Shown here piece after piece: positions 1 through 12,900 of a DNA stretch of 64,000 nucleotides (the first letter of the stretch is position 1; every line of letters starts with the position of its first letter). Below the pieces are notes generated by a model. The model saw only the letters and a list, made by a program, of their open reading frames with translations. It did not search any database and was not told the origin of the DNA. Source of the stretch: Anadara kagoshimensis. Its lineage: Eukaryota > Mollusca > Bivalvia > Arcoida > Arcidae. The position numbers and the translations under genes were made by a program. The stretch lies in assembly GCA_021292105.1 (NCBI GenBank), contig CM037870.1, positions 23,886,424 to 23,950,423 on the forward strand. Reading direction: 5' to 3'.

Positions 1-1100
1 TTCTTTAAATCATGATAACTGTTGTATCAATACCTACAACATTCTAATATAAAAGCCTATACAAAAAGTTAATAGTTTTCAAGATAGTTAACCATTTCAG
101 TATTGTTTCACATCTGTGACCTTGACCTTTGAACTCATGACCTTTTTCTATACATCAATATGATCGTTGTATCAATACCTACAACATTCTAATATACATG
201 CCTATACAAAAAGTTTATAGTTTTCAAGATAATTAACCATTTCGGTATTGTTTCGCATATGTGACCTTGACCTTTAAACCCATAACCTTTTTCTATACAT
301 CAAAATGATTGTTGTATCAATATCTACAACATTCTAATATACATGCATATACAAAAAGTTTATAGTTTTCGAGATAATTAACCATTACGGTATTGTTTCG
401 CATCTGTGACCTTGACCTTTGAACCCATGACCTTTTTCTATACATCAAAATGATCGTTGTATCAATACTTACAACATTCTAATATACATGCCTATACAAA
501 AAGTTTATAGTTTTTGAGATAATTAACCATTTGGGTATTGTTTTGCATCTGTGACCTTGACCTTTGAACCCATGACCTTTTTCTATACACCAAAATGATC
601 ATTGTATCAATACCTACGACATTCTAATATACATGCCTATACAAAATGTTAATAGTTTTCGAGATAATTAACCATTTCTGTATTGTTTCGCATCTGTGAC
701 CTTGACCTTTGAACCATGACCTTTTTCTATACATCAAAATGATCGTTGTATCAATACCTACAACATTCTAATATACATGCCTATACAAAATATTTATAGT
801 TTTCGAGATAATTAACCATTTCGGTATTGTTTCGCATCTGTGACCTTGACCTTTGAACCCATGACCTTTTTCTATACATCAAAATGATCGTTGTATCAAT
901 ACCTACAACATTCTAATATACATGCCTATACAAAAAGTTTATAGTTTTCAAGATAATTAACCATTTCGGTATTGTTTCACATCTGTGACCTTGACCTTTG
1001 AACCCATGACCTTTTTCTATACATCAAAATGATCGTTGTATCAATACCTACAACATTCTAATATACATGCCTATACAAAAAGTTTATAGTTTTCGAGATA
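1..1100. repeat. 145-bp tandem repeat array, about 7.6 copies
   Basis: The anchor GTGACCTTGACC recurs at 116, 261, 406, 551, 696, 840 and 985, a period of 145 bp with one 144-bp copy. The array runs off the left edge of the window. Each unit contains three TGACCT half-sites. Read on the minus strand they form GGGTTCAAAGGTCA (a DR1-like nuclear-receptor motif) overlapping TCAAGGTCA (an extended ERR/SF-1-type half-site). Divergence between copies is only a few percent, which suggests recent amplification. Confidence 0.95.
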
Positions 1101-1670
1101 ATAATTATAATCAGAGGTAAAAAAAATTAGGTCACGACCTTCACAATTGACCTTGACCTCAATTTGAAGATACTAACAAGAAGATGTCAAAACTGAAAAC
1201 CCCATGTCATTATCTGGTCAAATAGTCAAGTTATAACAATTTGAAGCTATTTTACGATTTTTTCAAAATTAAACGCAAAAACGCGTAACCTATTTTTTAT
1301 CCGAATTTCACAAAATGAACAAACTATAGGCTTAAGACCCTAGAGAAGCCAAATATCACATCAGATTTTTTCTCCAATCAGTACTTTCGGAGAAGAAGAT
1401 TTTTTAAGATTTTTGCACCCCTAGGTCACCTTGACCTAGTTATGGTAGCCATGGCAACGCCACGAACAAATCTGAATTGCACCGGCCCATATATACTTCT
1501 GACAAAGTTTCATTAAAAACTGTCCAGTAGTTTCAGAGGAGAAGTCGAAAATAGGTGTTAACGACGCACACACGCACACACGCACACACGCACACACGCA
1601 CACACGCACATACACACGCTGCGCTATGCCATAAGCTCACATGACCTTCGGTCAGGTGAGCTAAAAACCG
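1101..1670. mobile_element. 3' part of a dispersed bivalve-type element holding the 145-bp array
   Basis: After the array the sequence continues as a non-coding element with more TGACCTTGACC motifs, an (ACGCACAC)n run at about 1565-1612 and the end GGTCAGGTGAGCTAAAAA (about 1652-1670). A diverged relative of this last part is at about 51950-52085 and a similar end (TCAGGTGAGC) is at about 54383-54393. No transposase is seen, so the element is non-autonomous and its class is unclear. Confidence 0.6.
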
Positions 1671-3497
1671 ACCATCAATATTTAAAGATTTTTTCAAATG
1701 TGAGAAGTGTAAACATGTGTAGCAGTACAGAATTGCATCATTAACCCTTGTTGTTTTACTGCTCCTAGAATATTTAATGTACAAGATCTGTGAAAATTTT
1801 AAATTAGAAGTCAATTTTTTTTCATCCTCTCTTTCACACAAAGACGTAATTATCATATATAAAAACAACACATATTAATTACACATCACAACTATCAGTT
1901 CTTCCACCATAAAGGATTATCATCTTGTCAAGCTAGCTTCAATGTGAATAAACTTTTTTTTTTTCATTTTCTAGAAAAAACAAATTGTTCTGTATTCTAT
2001 CCTTTTATTCAAAAGTATTCAACACACACACACTTACCAGCACACATAGTCGCATACTCCCACAAATTTGAAACAATACCTCATACAAACACTTTATTAT
2101 GATTTTAAAAAAATCCATGATCCTTTATCGGTAATCTCTTCTTCTTTATCATCATTTGTATACAATTTATGAATATTTCATCATTAAGATAATAGAAATT
2201 TTGAAAAAGACCTGCTGGCGGTTGATATTCATTTTTTCCCACACCAATTAAGGTGTCATATTTTGCACTTAATGATCTTTTTTTAATGATTTTTGTTTGT
2301 AGCGTCAACAAAAATCATTTATCAAGAAATTCCTACAAAAGCAATTATTTTTGCTGAAAACTTGATTATCTAAATTCTTTTTTACATTTGATTATATTTA
2401 AATAATTGGTTCAACCCAACCATATAAATCTGGGTGTTTTTGAATTTCTGACTCAAAATGACTTTCCTGCTCCTATGAGACTTAAAAACAACCTAAATGG
2501 TTCACAATTTAAAATTTAACATCCATGATTATTCAAATCATATTTAGCTCAGATTTCTGTCATTTGAAGCATCTTCAGAAAATTCCAAATGAAGTAGAAG
2601 AGAGTGATTTTACTATTGTTCACAATCCACCCCTATAAAGAGAATGGTAACCTCCAAGATAAAAATAAAATAATATAAGGTGTAATATACATGTATCTAA
2701 GGTTTCAATTTGTGAACATATATAAAATCCTTTTTAAAAGTATTTTTTCACAAATTTGCAAAATTGGTTCCTTTTTTAAAGATTTTTCAGAGATTATTAC
2801 CTAATGGCAATTCTGGCTATCAGGAATGGAAACATAGTTTATCACATTAGCAGGTTTTTCTGATCTAACTGCAGGTTTTTCTTTTTTAAATCATTTGGCA
2901 AGTAAAATTATTTATTCAAAATCAAAATATATTATGTGTCTGGCTGATCATTTTTGTAATCAGTCTAAATTCCCCAAAGCTTGATCATTTAATTTGCTGA
3001 ACATGATAAAAATCCATAAACAATAACATAGTAAATAAGTTTACATACTGCTTAAAAAAAAGGGGGGGTGATCAACTTAATATATTAATTATGAGAAATC
3101 TTTGACCAAAGCTTCAATGTTTGATCAAGTTTCCCACAGTAATGTAAGAAAACACATTATTTCTGGTTCACTATGAGGACACATGCCCTCAACACAGTCA
3201 TACTGCATGGTCAAATTCTAAATCATACAGGGAAAGTAACATGAAGATAGGTTACCTCCCTTTGAAGAAATGAGGTTACCAATTATCAAATAAAAAATGT
3301 TTGCAGATATGGACTTGTTATTATGTTTATGGTAACCATGTTGTTGTTCATAATCCAATCATTCTATCACTGCCAAATCTGCAGATCTGTCTCTGTTGTT
3401 GTTGTTGTTGTTGTTGTTGAATGACTCATTGTTAAAATGTTTTTTATTGGACCAAAACTGATCACATGTTGAAATTAATGACTAATCACAAAGTCTG
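1671..3497. other. Downstream flank of Rab5, probably partly 3' UTR
   Basis: AT-rich with no supportable reading frame. It holds a (CA)n patch near 2021-2036 and a (TTG)n microsatellite at about 3394-3419. On the minus strand an AATAAA lies near 2098-2093 and could serve Rab5, but cleavage cannot be placed. Confidence 0.4.
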
Positions 3498-6400
3498 TTA
3501 CTTGCAACAGCCTCCTTCTGACTGTTGATTCTGTTCACCACCCACTTTAACACCGGTCTGTCTTGGTTGTGCTTGACCTCCTGTTTCATTCTTAGGTAAT
3601 TTCTTAGCTACAAAACACATACAGAAACAAATTAATGAAACAATCCATACCATTTTTAAATCAACTGATGTAAAAGTTGATCAAAATATTTTCAATAAAC
3701 TCATTGCAAATATATGAATTGTACCCCTTCATTTTCAGCTGGTGTTTTCTCAAAATAAGTGAAATATTTTTTACTCAGGATTTACAGTCAGTTGTACAAG
3801 AATAAAAGGTTGACTTTTTACTATAAACTCCAAAATGACATTAATTTATTAAATCAGATTAGTTGGTGGGGAAACAATCCTTCATTGAGCAATTGTTTAA
3901 ATCTTTGCTTAATTTCATTACCATCAATATTTCAAACTCAGGAAACATTTGGAGTGCAAGATTCATTCATTCATGGTGGAAGAAATCCGAGTGACCACCA
4001 TCCTTCTGCGAGTGAACTTTTACACAGTAGGTTCAGCCCGCAGTGAGATTTGAAACTCGGAGAACAGCCAGACTGCACTGTGATCCATTGAAGATCCTAT
4101 GAACCACTCGGCCATCAAGACCCCCACACCCAGAGTAGCAGACCAAAGTTAATTATTCCCAAACCAAGTCCCCCTAATGGATTATGAAGAGTAAATATAC
4201 TTTACCTATTGCCAAAAATATATCATTTACATTCATGGCTGTTTTTGCTGATGTTTCCAAGAATAATAAACTGTTTTCTTCAGCATATGCCTGTGCCTCC
4301 TATAAATAATAAAAAGTTTAAACAACATTAATATATACACAGTAGTGATGAAACATCAGTTCAAAATCAAATAATTGATCACAAGTTAATGCCTGTGATT
4401 TTATCGATTATGGTCTGGGGAATTTCTTTCTAAATTTGCATTGCATGTCAGGGAAATGAGTGTTTTTACTAGTCCATAAAGTTAAACTCACACACCATGC
4501 AGTAAAACTCTAATAACACATATTCATAATGATCATATATCATTTTGATTTTTTTTTTTTTTTGGTCAACCATGTGGCTTGTTTGTAAAGCTTACAACCA
4601 AAGACTAGAATATGACGAAGTGTAACACTGTGTAAACATCTTAACAGAAACAATGAAACATAATGGATACAATGGTCTCTAGTGCTTTTACAACAACCCA
4701 GTCAATATTCTTTTTAAATAAGCTGAAGCAGTCAGTCCCAGAATGGTGGAGGAAACTTTAGTATTGGGAGAAAACCAATGATATTAGACAAGCAAAATGT
4801 CACAAAGGAATTCGGCAAATGCCCAGAGTGGAACATGAACCTAGCCCATAGAACCACTACAACTGTAAGCCAAACACCACCCAATCAGCAAGGCATGACA
4901 TGGCTTCAAACAAAATCTATAAATAACTCTAGAGATTTACATACGTAAGTCTAGCAACTCACTGGGAAATCAAAACAACATAACACAAGAGGAGTAAATA
5001 ACAAAAAGAATAAATAACAGCTGTGAAAATGAAACTCAATTAATAACAGAAATATATTACATATTGATTTAAGAATTACAAGAACTCCCAATGATTACAA
5101 AATAATTGAATTTCAATATTAAGGGCATTGACTTAATACATATTTCTGTAACACCTGATGAAAGTCTTTAGCAGCTTTACATGTTTAATTTCACTTTACC
5201 ATACTTTTAATTAAACTATGTAGTCAAAGAATCAGAGTCAGACCATAACATTGGGAAAACAAATTATACATATATTCTTGGCAGTGACAAAGATGTTAAC
5301 CAGAGAGAAAGAGAGGTAGTCTTAAACAAGAGGCCTAACAGGGCCAGTATCGCTCACCTGGAACATCCTGTATTTTATAAGATAAACTTACAAAATTAAG
5401 CCAAGGAACCATATGAACAAAATCAAGAAAAGAGCCATCACCACCTGAAGAACTCATTTGTTTATGTGGGCAATAAACACACAAAACAAAATCTTTACAT
5501 ATAGACAATATTGTCAGTGTATCCTGTGTATAAATCCATTAATATTGAATACTGACCTCATATTCAACCATTCTTTTATTTGCCAGATCTGACTTATTTC
5601 CAGCTAATGCAATTACTATATTGGGACTGGCTTGTCTTTGTAATTCTTTAACCCATGTCTTTGCTCTGCCAAATGTGTCCTGAAAATACATATAACATCT
5701 ATTAATTGATGCACAAAAATCATAAAATCTCTTGCGCAAGGATAAGGCTTTATTATTTTGAGTTGGGCTCCAGCTCACTTCAAGAAATGAAGTTGATATA
5801 GTAATAGATAGCTAAAGTGTGTAAAATTTCGAGACCCAGACTAATTTAAGGGGCCATTGGCGACTGGATACTTGTTTATCTTAATTCCCGTTACTTGATT
5901 TACATCTCAGTCTATTATCTGAAAGTTTTCAATATTTCAATATTTACAAGAGCATGAAAATGGTTGCAATTAGACTCCTCATCAAATAACAAATTAAAAT
6001 GCATGTACAATATACATGTACATTTTTATCTTCAAAGGCTGAGAGCAAGTCTGATAAACAATGTTATTTTAAGATTTGACCTAATGACCTACTTCTTTAC
6101 CCAACACTACCCATATACAAATCTGTCTATAACATCATATTAATTGACTGGATGGGGGTTTACATACTTAGAATATTTTACTTACATCAAGATGTCACCA
6201 TCAATAATGGCAGAAAATGTGTTAACATGTCTGATGAAGACTGAGCAATAAAGTGTGTCTATGATTAAACCTAGTGATAAAAGGGCAGCTTTAAAACTAA
6301 ATAAATTCCACCTGGCATAATTATGTCACAAGGATCATTCCAAGCAGTCTTGATGAAGATTGGACATAAAATGTGCCCTTTAGCTTGATTACAGTCTGCC

Positions 6401-9400
6401 AGTGATTTGAACTACTGTATTGATCTTCTTTTTGACCCCATATACACACACCCTTCTTATGTCAAGATTATCACCCTAAGGAAATTTGACAAAGATTGTG
6501 CAAAAAAATGTGGCCTCTTAAGTGTTAAATTTCAATATTAACATGCAATGGACAACACAACTGACAATGAATGTGGAATAATAACTGATCACTGACCCAC
6601 TTCAACATCAACTTAAGCATGGGAAAAGGACACTCTTAAGAGTTTGTGGACTGAATTCAACTACGGTAAAAACCTAAATTTGTCCCCAAAATTTGTTAGG
6701 TTGAACTTTGGCAATAATGGGAAGTTTTGCAGTATATCTGTGGAGACTGATAACTTCAATACAGTTGTGACGATAAGCAAGGTGATAAATTTATTGAGTG
6801 ACATTGTAACAAGGTTTTACTGTACCAGTATATCAATTACCTGATTTGTAATATCATATACAACAATTGCTGCTTGTGCGCCTCTGTAGTACATAGGTGC
6901 CAAACTGTGATATCTTTCTTGTCCTGCTGTGTCCCAGATTTCAAATTTCACTGTTGTGTCATCTAGACATACTGTTTGTGTTAAAAATGCAGCTGTAAAA
7001 AAAAAATATCCATTTAGTTATCACATTATACCTAAACTCTGCATGTCTGTAAAGAAAGAGTGGAGTGGGCTTGGGGTAAAAAAATTCCCAGATCCTAAGT
7101 CCAGGACCATTTGAGTTTACATTTGGGACCTTTATTATTTAAACTGAAGTCGATGGACCAGAATAATACTAGTATTACTACCTTTTCTGTATGACAACAT
7201 AATTGTACATGGACCTTTCAATACTGATAATTGGACTTTCATTAAGTTTCAAAACTTTAAAGTGGAACCTGCCAAAATTAAAAGCAAAATGTCATGGACC
7301 TTCCATTAAAAAAATAATTTGGGTGGAGTGGATTGGAGTAATGGAGTTTTACGTCCTAGTCAAGATTAAATATTTTGAGGCAAGGTTAAGTTGGAGGAAA
7401 TCAGAGTGCCAAAAAAAACGACAGACCTATTACCAGCAAACTGACAAACTTTCTCACACTAGAATTTTACAAGTAAGAGACATTGTTATTTGTTAACTGT
7501 GTGCTTTAGGCCACTAGCCCCCTTAAATTTAAAACTAATTCAGATGACTGATCTATACATATAACTGTGAATATCCAGAAAAACAACTCAACCATCTCAA
7601 GCGTACAACAGAAATACATGCTCACAGTTGAGATCTTTTTATACAGAGTAATAATGACACAAAAACATAATGAACAGTTAACAGACAACATTTTGTTACT
7701 TTTTTCATATTGTAGTTTGTCTGACATGACACATCACTTCCACGGGTAAAATGATCAAATAAGGTCAACTAATGTTTGATAATTTGATAATTGTTGGTAA
7801 TTATTATAATTGACTTATCACTTTGTCTACTACCAAACAAAGTTGTGCTTATTCATAATCAAGTTGATTAATTATGTAAAGAGGTAATTATCAAATTCAT
7901 TTATGCATTCTAGTCAAATGAACATGTTTATTTAAACAAAGTAATTATCACATTTATTCAGACAGATACATTGCCTAGGTAAGGAAATTTACATAGAATT
8001 ACTACACATGGCCATGTATCAGAGGTCAAACTGTCATGCCTTTGAAATAAATCCCAATTTTCCGTCGATTTTTCATGTCAGAACTGAGAACGACTAGTTG
8101 AATATTGACAAATTTGTCCAATAGATGGCATTTACAAAACCCTGTCAACTGACCAATCAAATCCATGAACATTTTGCTTGTAATTCCCATAAGACAACCT
8201 TGTATGTGAAAGGTTGTGGGTTCGAACCACGACCAGGTCTGAACAAGACTTAAAACTAGAACCGATTCTTGAGAGCCAAATAGGCCCCACCCCCAACAAT
8301 GACCTTCTGACCTTGACCTTTGACTTATGCACATAAATATGAAATGTGACACACCATCTGAAGTTGGTTTGCATTTGTGCCAAGTTTGATCAAAATCCTT
8401 CCATAGACATGGAAGATATGGAGTGGACACGAAATTGGGACGGACAACCAGGTGGACAGACAGGGTGATTCCTATATACCCCCACTAAACTTTGTTTGCT
8501 GGGGTATAAATATGCAGTGGCTGTTCTTTTGCCAGGCACTTAGCATTTAGAATGAAAGACACAGGGTCAGGGGTTCAAAAAAATGTTTTGTAATGGAAGG
8601 TCTGGGACCTTTTCCCTTTATTTTTGGCAGGTCCCACATAAAGTTTTGAAAGTCCAATATCAACATTTAATGATCCATGTGCAATTGTTTCCATACAGAA
8701 AAAGTAGGAATATCCTGGTTATAAAACAGCAGGTCCATTGTACTTTTTCAGTTTAAATATCAAGGGTCCCAATGTAAAATCTATAGGTCCTGGACCTCCA
8801 ACACAGGGGATATTAAACCCCTGGGGTTCCTTTGGAAGAGACCTTAGATTGTCTTAAAATTAATTTCTTATATGAACAGTAGCTTGTATGCATTTCTAGT
8901 AATAATTGATAATGCCACAACAATGACAGTCAGTCAGGGCTTCCATTCGATCTGCGACTTCCATTTCTCCAAAATCTCAAGAGTCAATCCATATAAATAC
9001 AGTTACAATAGTTGATTCTATCTGAATGTCTGGAGTCAAATTCAATTTCCTTCACAGGCTCAAGGGTTAAATGGAAGAGCTGAGTCTGTTACACTGTTTA
9101 TATAACAAGAGCTGCCAAAACAAACTTGTAAGTATTGGTCAGTGATACTTTATATGACACTGCTTTTCTTCGATCAGTACAAGGGAACCACAAACCACAA
9201 ATTTTCTGATAAATGGTGTTAGAAGTTGTAATATATACACATTGATTGGAAGCAAAATAGAAGATTATCACATTATTTAGTTTATGGATTCAATTGCAAA
9301 GAGATTTAAATGAAATAACTTTGTTTAGAGTCAACCTTGCCCCTCACAAAATTTTCACTCAAAACAAGATCTCCTGACAAATATGATGACAACACTAACA

Positions 9401-10197
9401 ACCATGGAAACCTCCTGATTGTAATGATTGTTTTCTCAAAATTGATTATCAAGGAAATGGTTACGGAACTTTTATGAAAATTCTGAATATATGCCTAACT
9501 GTTTCGGAGCGTTTCTATTCCAGTTTTTACATAGCCCTATCATATTCTGGTGTACAGATGGACATGACTGACCAAATGAAAAAAAAAACCATACTATGTT
9601 TCCATTCCTGGTAGCCTAAATCGCCAGTGACTACTCATTTTTGTGAAATTCTTTCAAAAAGTAACCTATTTTAACAAATTTGTGAAAAATTACTTTAAAA
9701 AGTACAATATTTTCACAAATTTTGGAAATTTGGCTACTAATAATTTTAAAATTGTTGAAACATAGACCTTACATTATCATCCTAAGATATGTAGAAATAT
9801 GTGCCAGTACAGTACTAAGTACTACATAATACTAGTCAGTTTAACTTTACCATAATGTACTAGACTAAGTGCATCTACCAGACAACATCTTATTGGTAAA
9901 TAAAACATAAATATGCCCATTCACTACCAAAACATGCAAAAAAATCTCAACTAATGATCAATAATAAAATCAAACTGGGAGTACCAACCAATTTCAGACA
10001 ATCAATACTACCCATTTTTCTAAAATGATATAATTACCTCCTATTGTACTTTCTTGGTACTCATGAAACTGTCCTTTTACAAATCTCAAAACAAGACTAG
10101 ATTTTCCAACAGCTGATTCTCCTAACAGCACTAATTTGAATTGACATATTTTGCCTTGAGCAGCTCCATTGGGTCTTTGAGCCCCTCTGCTAGCCAT
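3498..10197 (-). CDS. RAB5: Rab5 small GTPase, five coding exons
   Basis: Small GTPase that directs early-endosome fusion and endocytic traffic from the cytosolic face of endosome membranes. Coding exons (minus strand, 5' to 3'): 10197-10038, 6992-6841, 5679-5557, 4299-4206, 3607-3498, giving 639 nt and 212 residues, the usual Rab5 length. All introns are GT-AG and every phase joins. Visible motifs: P-loop GESAVGKS (about residues 27-34), switch I QESTIGAAF, switch [26 protein letters not shown] for guanine recognition, ETSAK, and a C-terminal CCK that supplies the geranylgeranylated cysteine pair. The start is the first ATG after an acceptor at 10281, and the N-terminus [12 protein letters not shown] matches the animal Rab5 pattern. 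Intron 1 is about 3 kb and repeat-filled. It is head-to-head with a diverged paralogue starting at 17795. The family assignment is essentially certain. I cannot tell an A, B or C type, and invertebrates normally have one. Confidence 0.97.
3960..4130 (-). mobile_element. tRNA-derived SINE in Rab5 intron 4
   Basis: On the minus strand the head reads GGGTCTTGATGGCCGAGTGG, which resembles the 5' half of a Leu/Ser-type tRNA with its A box. The unrelated body that follows includes a TTCTTCCACCAT segment shared with other copies. It cannot fold as a tRNA. Confidence 0.6.
4690..4870 (-). mobile_element. SINE tail fragment in Rab5 intron 3
   Basis: It contains AACCCAGTCAATATTC and GAATGGTGGAGGAAACT, the minus-strand form of the tail (ACCTCAATATAAGTGAAA, then CTTGACTGGG) seen in other SINE copies of this window. 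The tRNA-like head is poorly preserved. Confidence 0.5.
5325..5460. mobile_element. Fragment of a dispersed bivalve-type element
   Basis: The block begins ACAAGAGGCCTAACAGGGCC and continues TATCGCTCACCTGGAAC, a start pattern I associate with non-autonomous elements of bivalve genomes. It lies in Rab5 intron 3 (minus strand), just downstream of exon 3 at 5557. No coding content. Confidence 0.45.
7340..7500 (-). mobile_element. SINE fragment in Rab5 intron 1
   Basis: It contains GGAGTTTTACGTCCTAGTCA, CAGAGTGCC and GCAAACTGACAAACTTTCTC, the minus-strand form of the SINE family with the TTTGTCAGTTTGCTT body found also at 37.8, 48.0 and 49.9 kb. Confidence 0.6.
8150..8510. mobile_element. Composite repeat: tRNA-like B box and element end
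   Basis: GTGGGTTCGAACCACGACC near 8217-8235 is a B-box-like tRNA segment followed by AGGTCTGAACAAGACTT. The block continues through TGACCTTGACCTTTGAC and ends CTTTGTTTGCTGGGGTATA. It looks like two nested non-autonomous elements, with no coding potential. Confidence 0.55.
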
Positions 10198-11400
10198 TAT
10201 ATATGTCTTTAATGTGTCTATCTCCTGTGTTCAGGCAACCAGCACATACAAGTAGTTTCCAAAAAAAAATCAAAAGTGACCTGAAAACAAAAGAATATAT
10301 ATAAATTTTATGCTGTAAGGTTTAACTGTAAAGGGAAAAATATGGCACTGTTGAAATGTTATTTGAATTTCAACAGTGTCATAAGAAAACTACCACAGAA
10401 TTTATACTCATAATTTTCTGATGATGGACCAATTGGGTCGAGAGCATATCCCATATACATGTGGAACATTCAGAACACACATATTTGGTCATTATATCTG
10501 GAACCTCTTGTCAATTTCGATTTTTTATTAGGAACTAGTGTTAACTTCAATATGTACAGTTAGAAGATGTAACTGTCGTCTATCGCATAAAGGCTACCTT
10601 TGAGACGAAACAGTTGAGTACTCGCTTTTAAAACAGTCAACCCAGGTTCGATACTCGGCGTCAGGGGAAGGGAATTTTTTCAATGTAACTGTATTTAAGT
10701 TACAATAACAATGTTACATCTCTGCTATGCTACAAAATGACTATTTAGCTGTTCCAACTTCCATGTTTCATAATGAAGTTAAATTTGTCTATAAAACTAG
10801 TGGACTATATTGCTTGGGATTGTATAATTTGAATAAACAAAATGACAATTTCCTAAAATATTTAGCAATACAAATTAGTTTGGTAACATATACCAAAGGA
10901 CTGACATTGTAACACTGTGTCTTTGTATAAATTGACGAGTCGTGCCAAATGAAGCAAATCATAACAAAAATTCTGTTTAGGTTGCCCTCAAATATTTGTG
11001 GTTTAACGCAAGAACTGAGAAATGACACTGAAATGTCATCTTGGCAAATATTTAACTCAAGGAACCAGACACCTTGACATGTTACGTAACACCTGCTGAC
11101 AATTTGCAGATAAAAAATGTAAACAAGGAAACCAGAAGCTGGAAAAATGTCAGCCATCATAGATTGGTCACGTCATTCATTTAACATGCGACGATTGAAA
11201 CGGGGAATGTAGACATTGGAGTAAATGCTTACCGATAAATATAACTATATCAATTGATATCTCGAACCAATATCACAAAATAACAAATAAATGCGTTTTA
11301 TAATTTGTGTGATGATTTTTACGCAGAACCTCCCTCTGAGAACTTGCAACTTCTTTTGAGAGAAAACGGAAGTGAGTGCGCAACATATAATAACAGGAGA
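10198..11400 (-). promoter_or_regulatory. Probable 5' UTR exons and promoter of Rab5
   Basis: On the minus strand an acceptor at 10282-10281 (TTTTCAG) places about 83 nt of leader in the first coding exon. A strong donor (CG then GTAAGC) at 11232-11231 is its best partner, giving a leader intron of about 950 bp and a noncoding exon from roughly 11.35 kb down to 11233. Just upstream lie an ETS-type site CGGAAGTG (11367-11374), a TGCGCA core (11377-11382) typical of NRF1-like sites, and a perfect cAMP-response element TGACGTCA (11593-11600). These are motifs of broadly expressed TATA-less promoters. The exact transcription start is inferred. Confidence 0.5.
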
Positions 11401-12139
11401 CGAATTTTATATTTAAAAACTTAAAATTGTGTTTTAATGTTTAAACCAAGTTTGAATTATTTCTTTATTTTATCTGAATTACAATCAATGACAAGAAAGG
11501 TGATTTTCAAGCTAAGTTGAACAACGGATGTTGCCGCGGAAGAATACATAGAGAAAATAAGGCCATGTAAAAGAACGGGCACCCCCATAGAATGACGTCA
11601 TGGTCAGCAGATACACAAATCGATTGATCTTTAATTTTTTAATGCGACCATCGATACGATAAGATTGAGTTTTTCCCGCGATATTCAACCTGTGTTAAAT
11701 GTATCTTGTTTTATCATTTGAATTCTTTAGACGAAAATCTGATAAACTTTTGAAATTAAAAAAATATTTTTTCAAAACGGATTCTTCCGAACTGTCAAAT
11801 TATCATGATTTTTTTTTCGGAATTCTTATAATGATACCGCGATCATTCTTAAAGTATATGACACATTCCTAACTTAATTTTAGCAAATTTTCGCAATTAA
11901 CCCGTCATTTTTGCTAACAAAACTACTGCCTGAGTACGGCGTGGAACTTGAATCACCTTGGAAGCAACTTGAAGTTTTTACCGAATATCTAAAGTAAAAA
12001 TTAACAAAATTATTTAAAAGCCATAGATCTAAATTTTGTAAGATTTTAAAAAAAAAATCTTAGTTATAAAGAATGGTTTGAAACGAGAATAAGTGACTTA
12101 AGATTTAGTCATGATTACCTGATAACCGTAAACTTTGAT

Positions 12140-12900
12140 ATGTCCAGGGTTTTATATGTCTCTGATATGTCGAAGTGTCCGACGTTTTCAACCTTTTTAA
12201 ATGAAGTTTGAGTACCGTTTGTGATATCACGACTTTTCAAGTTTTCTGATGATTCAACCGCCAAGTTTGTGATATCGCTAAATAAACAACAAATTAAACA
12301 AATTAGTGATATCACCAAATAACACCGAACATGCACATAGTGATATCATTTGTTATATCGATCAATATCACTGATGACTTTTTGGTTTATCAATGGTTCC
12401 GGACTCTTGAAAGTGTTCAGTCAATTTTATATTTAAGATAAAAATTTTCACGCGTGTGTTGTAACTTATCATCATAGTCGGGCTATTTCTGAATTTCTGA
12501 GAGATAATGCTTAATCAATAATAATCATGAATAATACTAATAAATGAAATAAACAAATAAAATAAAATAGAATAAATCAAATCTCTTATTCATATAGTTG
12601 AATTATTTTCGTTTCTTTCGTCAATAAATTGCAGTGATACTCCTGATATCGCTAATATGATTATTAATTGATATCACTCAAGTTGAATTACTAAGATGCC
12701 ACTGTTTTACCATAACTTTGTTTCGTGATATCACTAGAGCGATGTTACTACCGAATTGGTTATTTCACTCCGATGATTTGATTTTTGACATCAACCCTAA
12801 TTCATATATATATATATATATGATTTATTGATATCCCCAATTTGAATTTTTGATATCACTAATTCGATTTTATAATATCACCAAATCAACCCCTAATTAT
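12140..12900. repeat. Cluster of about eleven TGATATCA-like palindromes
   Basis: The core GATATC or a one-base variant recurs near 12219, 12270, 12305, 12340, 12363, 12636, 12669, 12724, 12828, 12850 and 12873, most as (T/G)TGATATCAC. This is much denser than expected for a 6-8 bp motif. Spacing is irregular, so it is either a decayed satellite or a site cluster. Confidence 0.6.

Larger units (their letters stand above)
7100..8793. repeat. Long inverted repeat in Rab5 intron 1
   Basis: The left arm (about 7100-7315) and right arm (about 8575-8793) are reverse complements with moderate divergence. Shared blocks include TTTTCTGTATG, TTGGACTTTCA, CCTGCCAAAA and GGACCTTCCATTA. The spacer of about 1.26 kb holds a SINE tail (about 7340-7500) and other repeat ends. 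In pre-mRNA the arms could pair to form a stem of about 215 bp. Confidence 0.75.

Noticed and set aside
1533-1871. 112-codon minus-strand frame
   Set aside because: It includes the (ACGCACAC)n run read as CVCACV and an element end. No homology is apparent.
8026-8430. 134-codon minus-strand frame
   Set aside because: It lies wholly within dispersed repeat sequence (TGACCTTGACC, tRNA-like B box and element end) in Rab5 intron 1.
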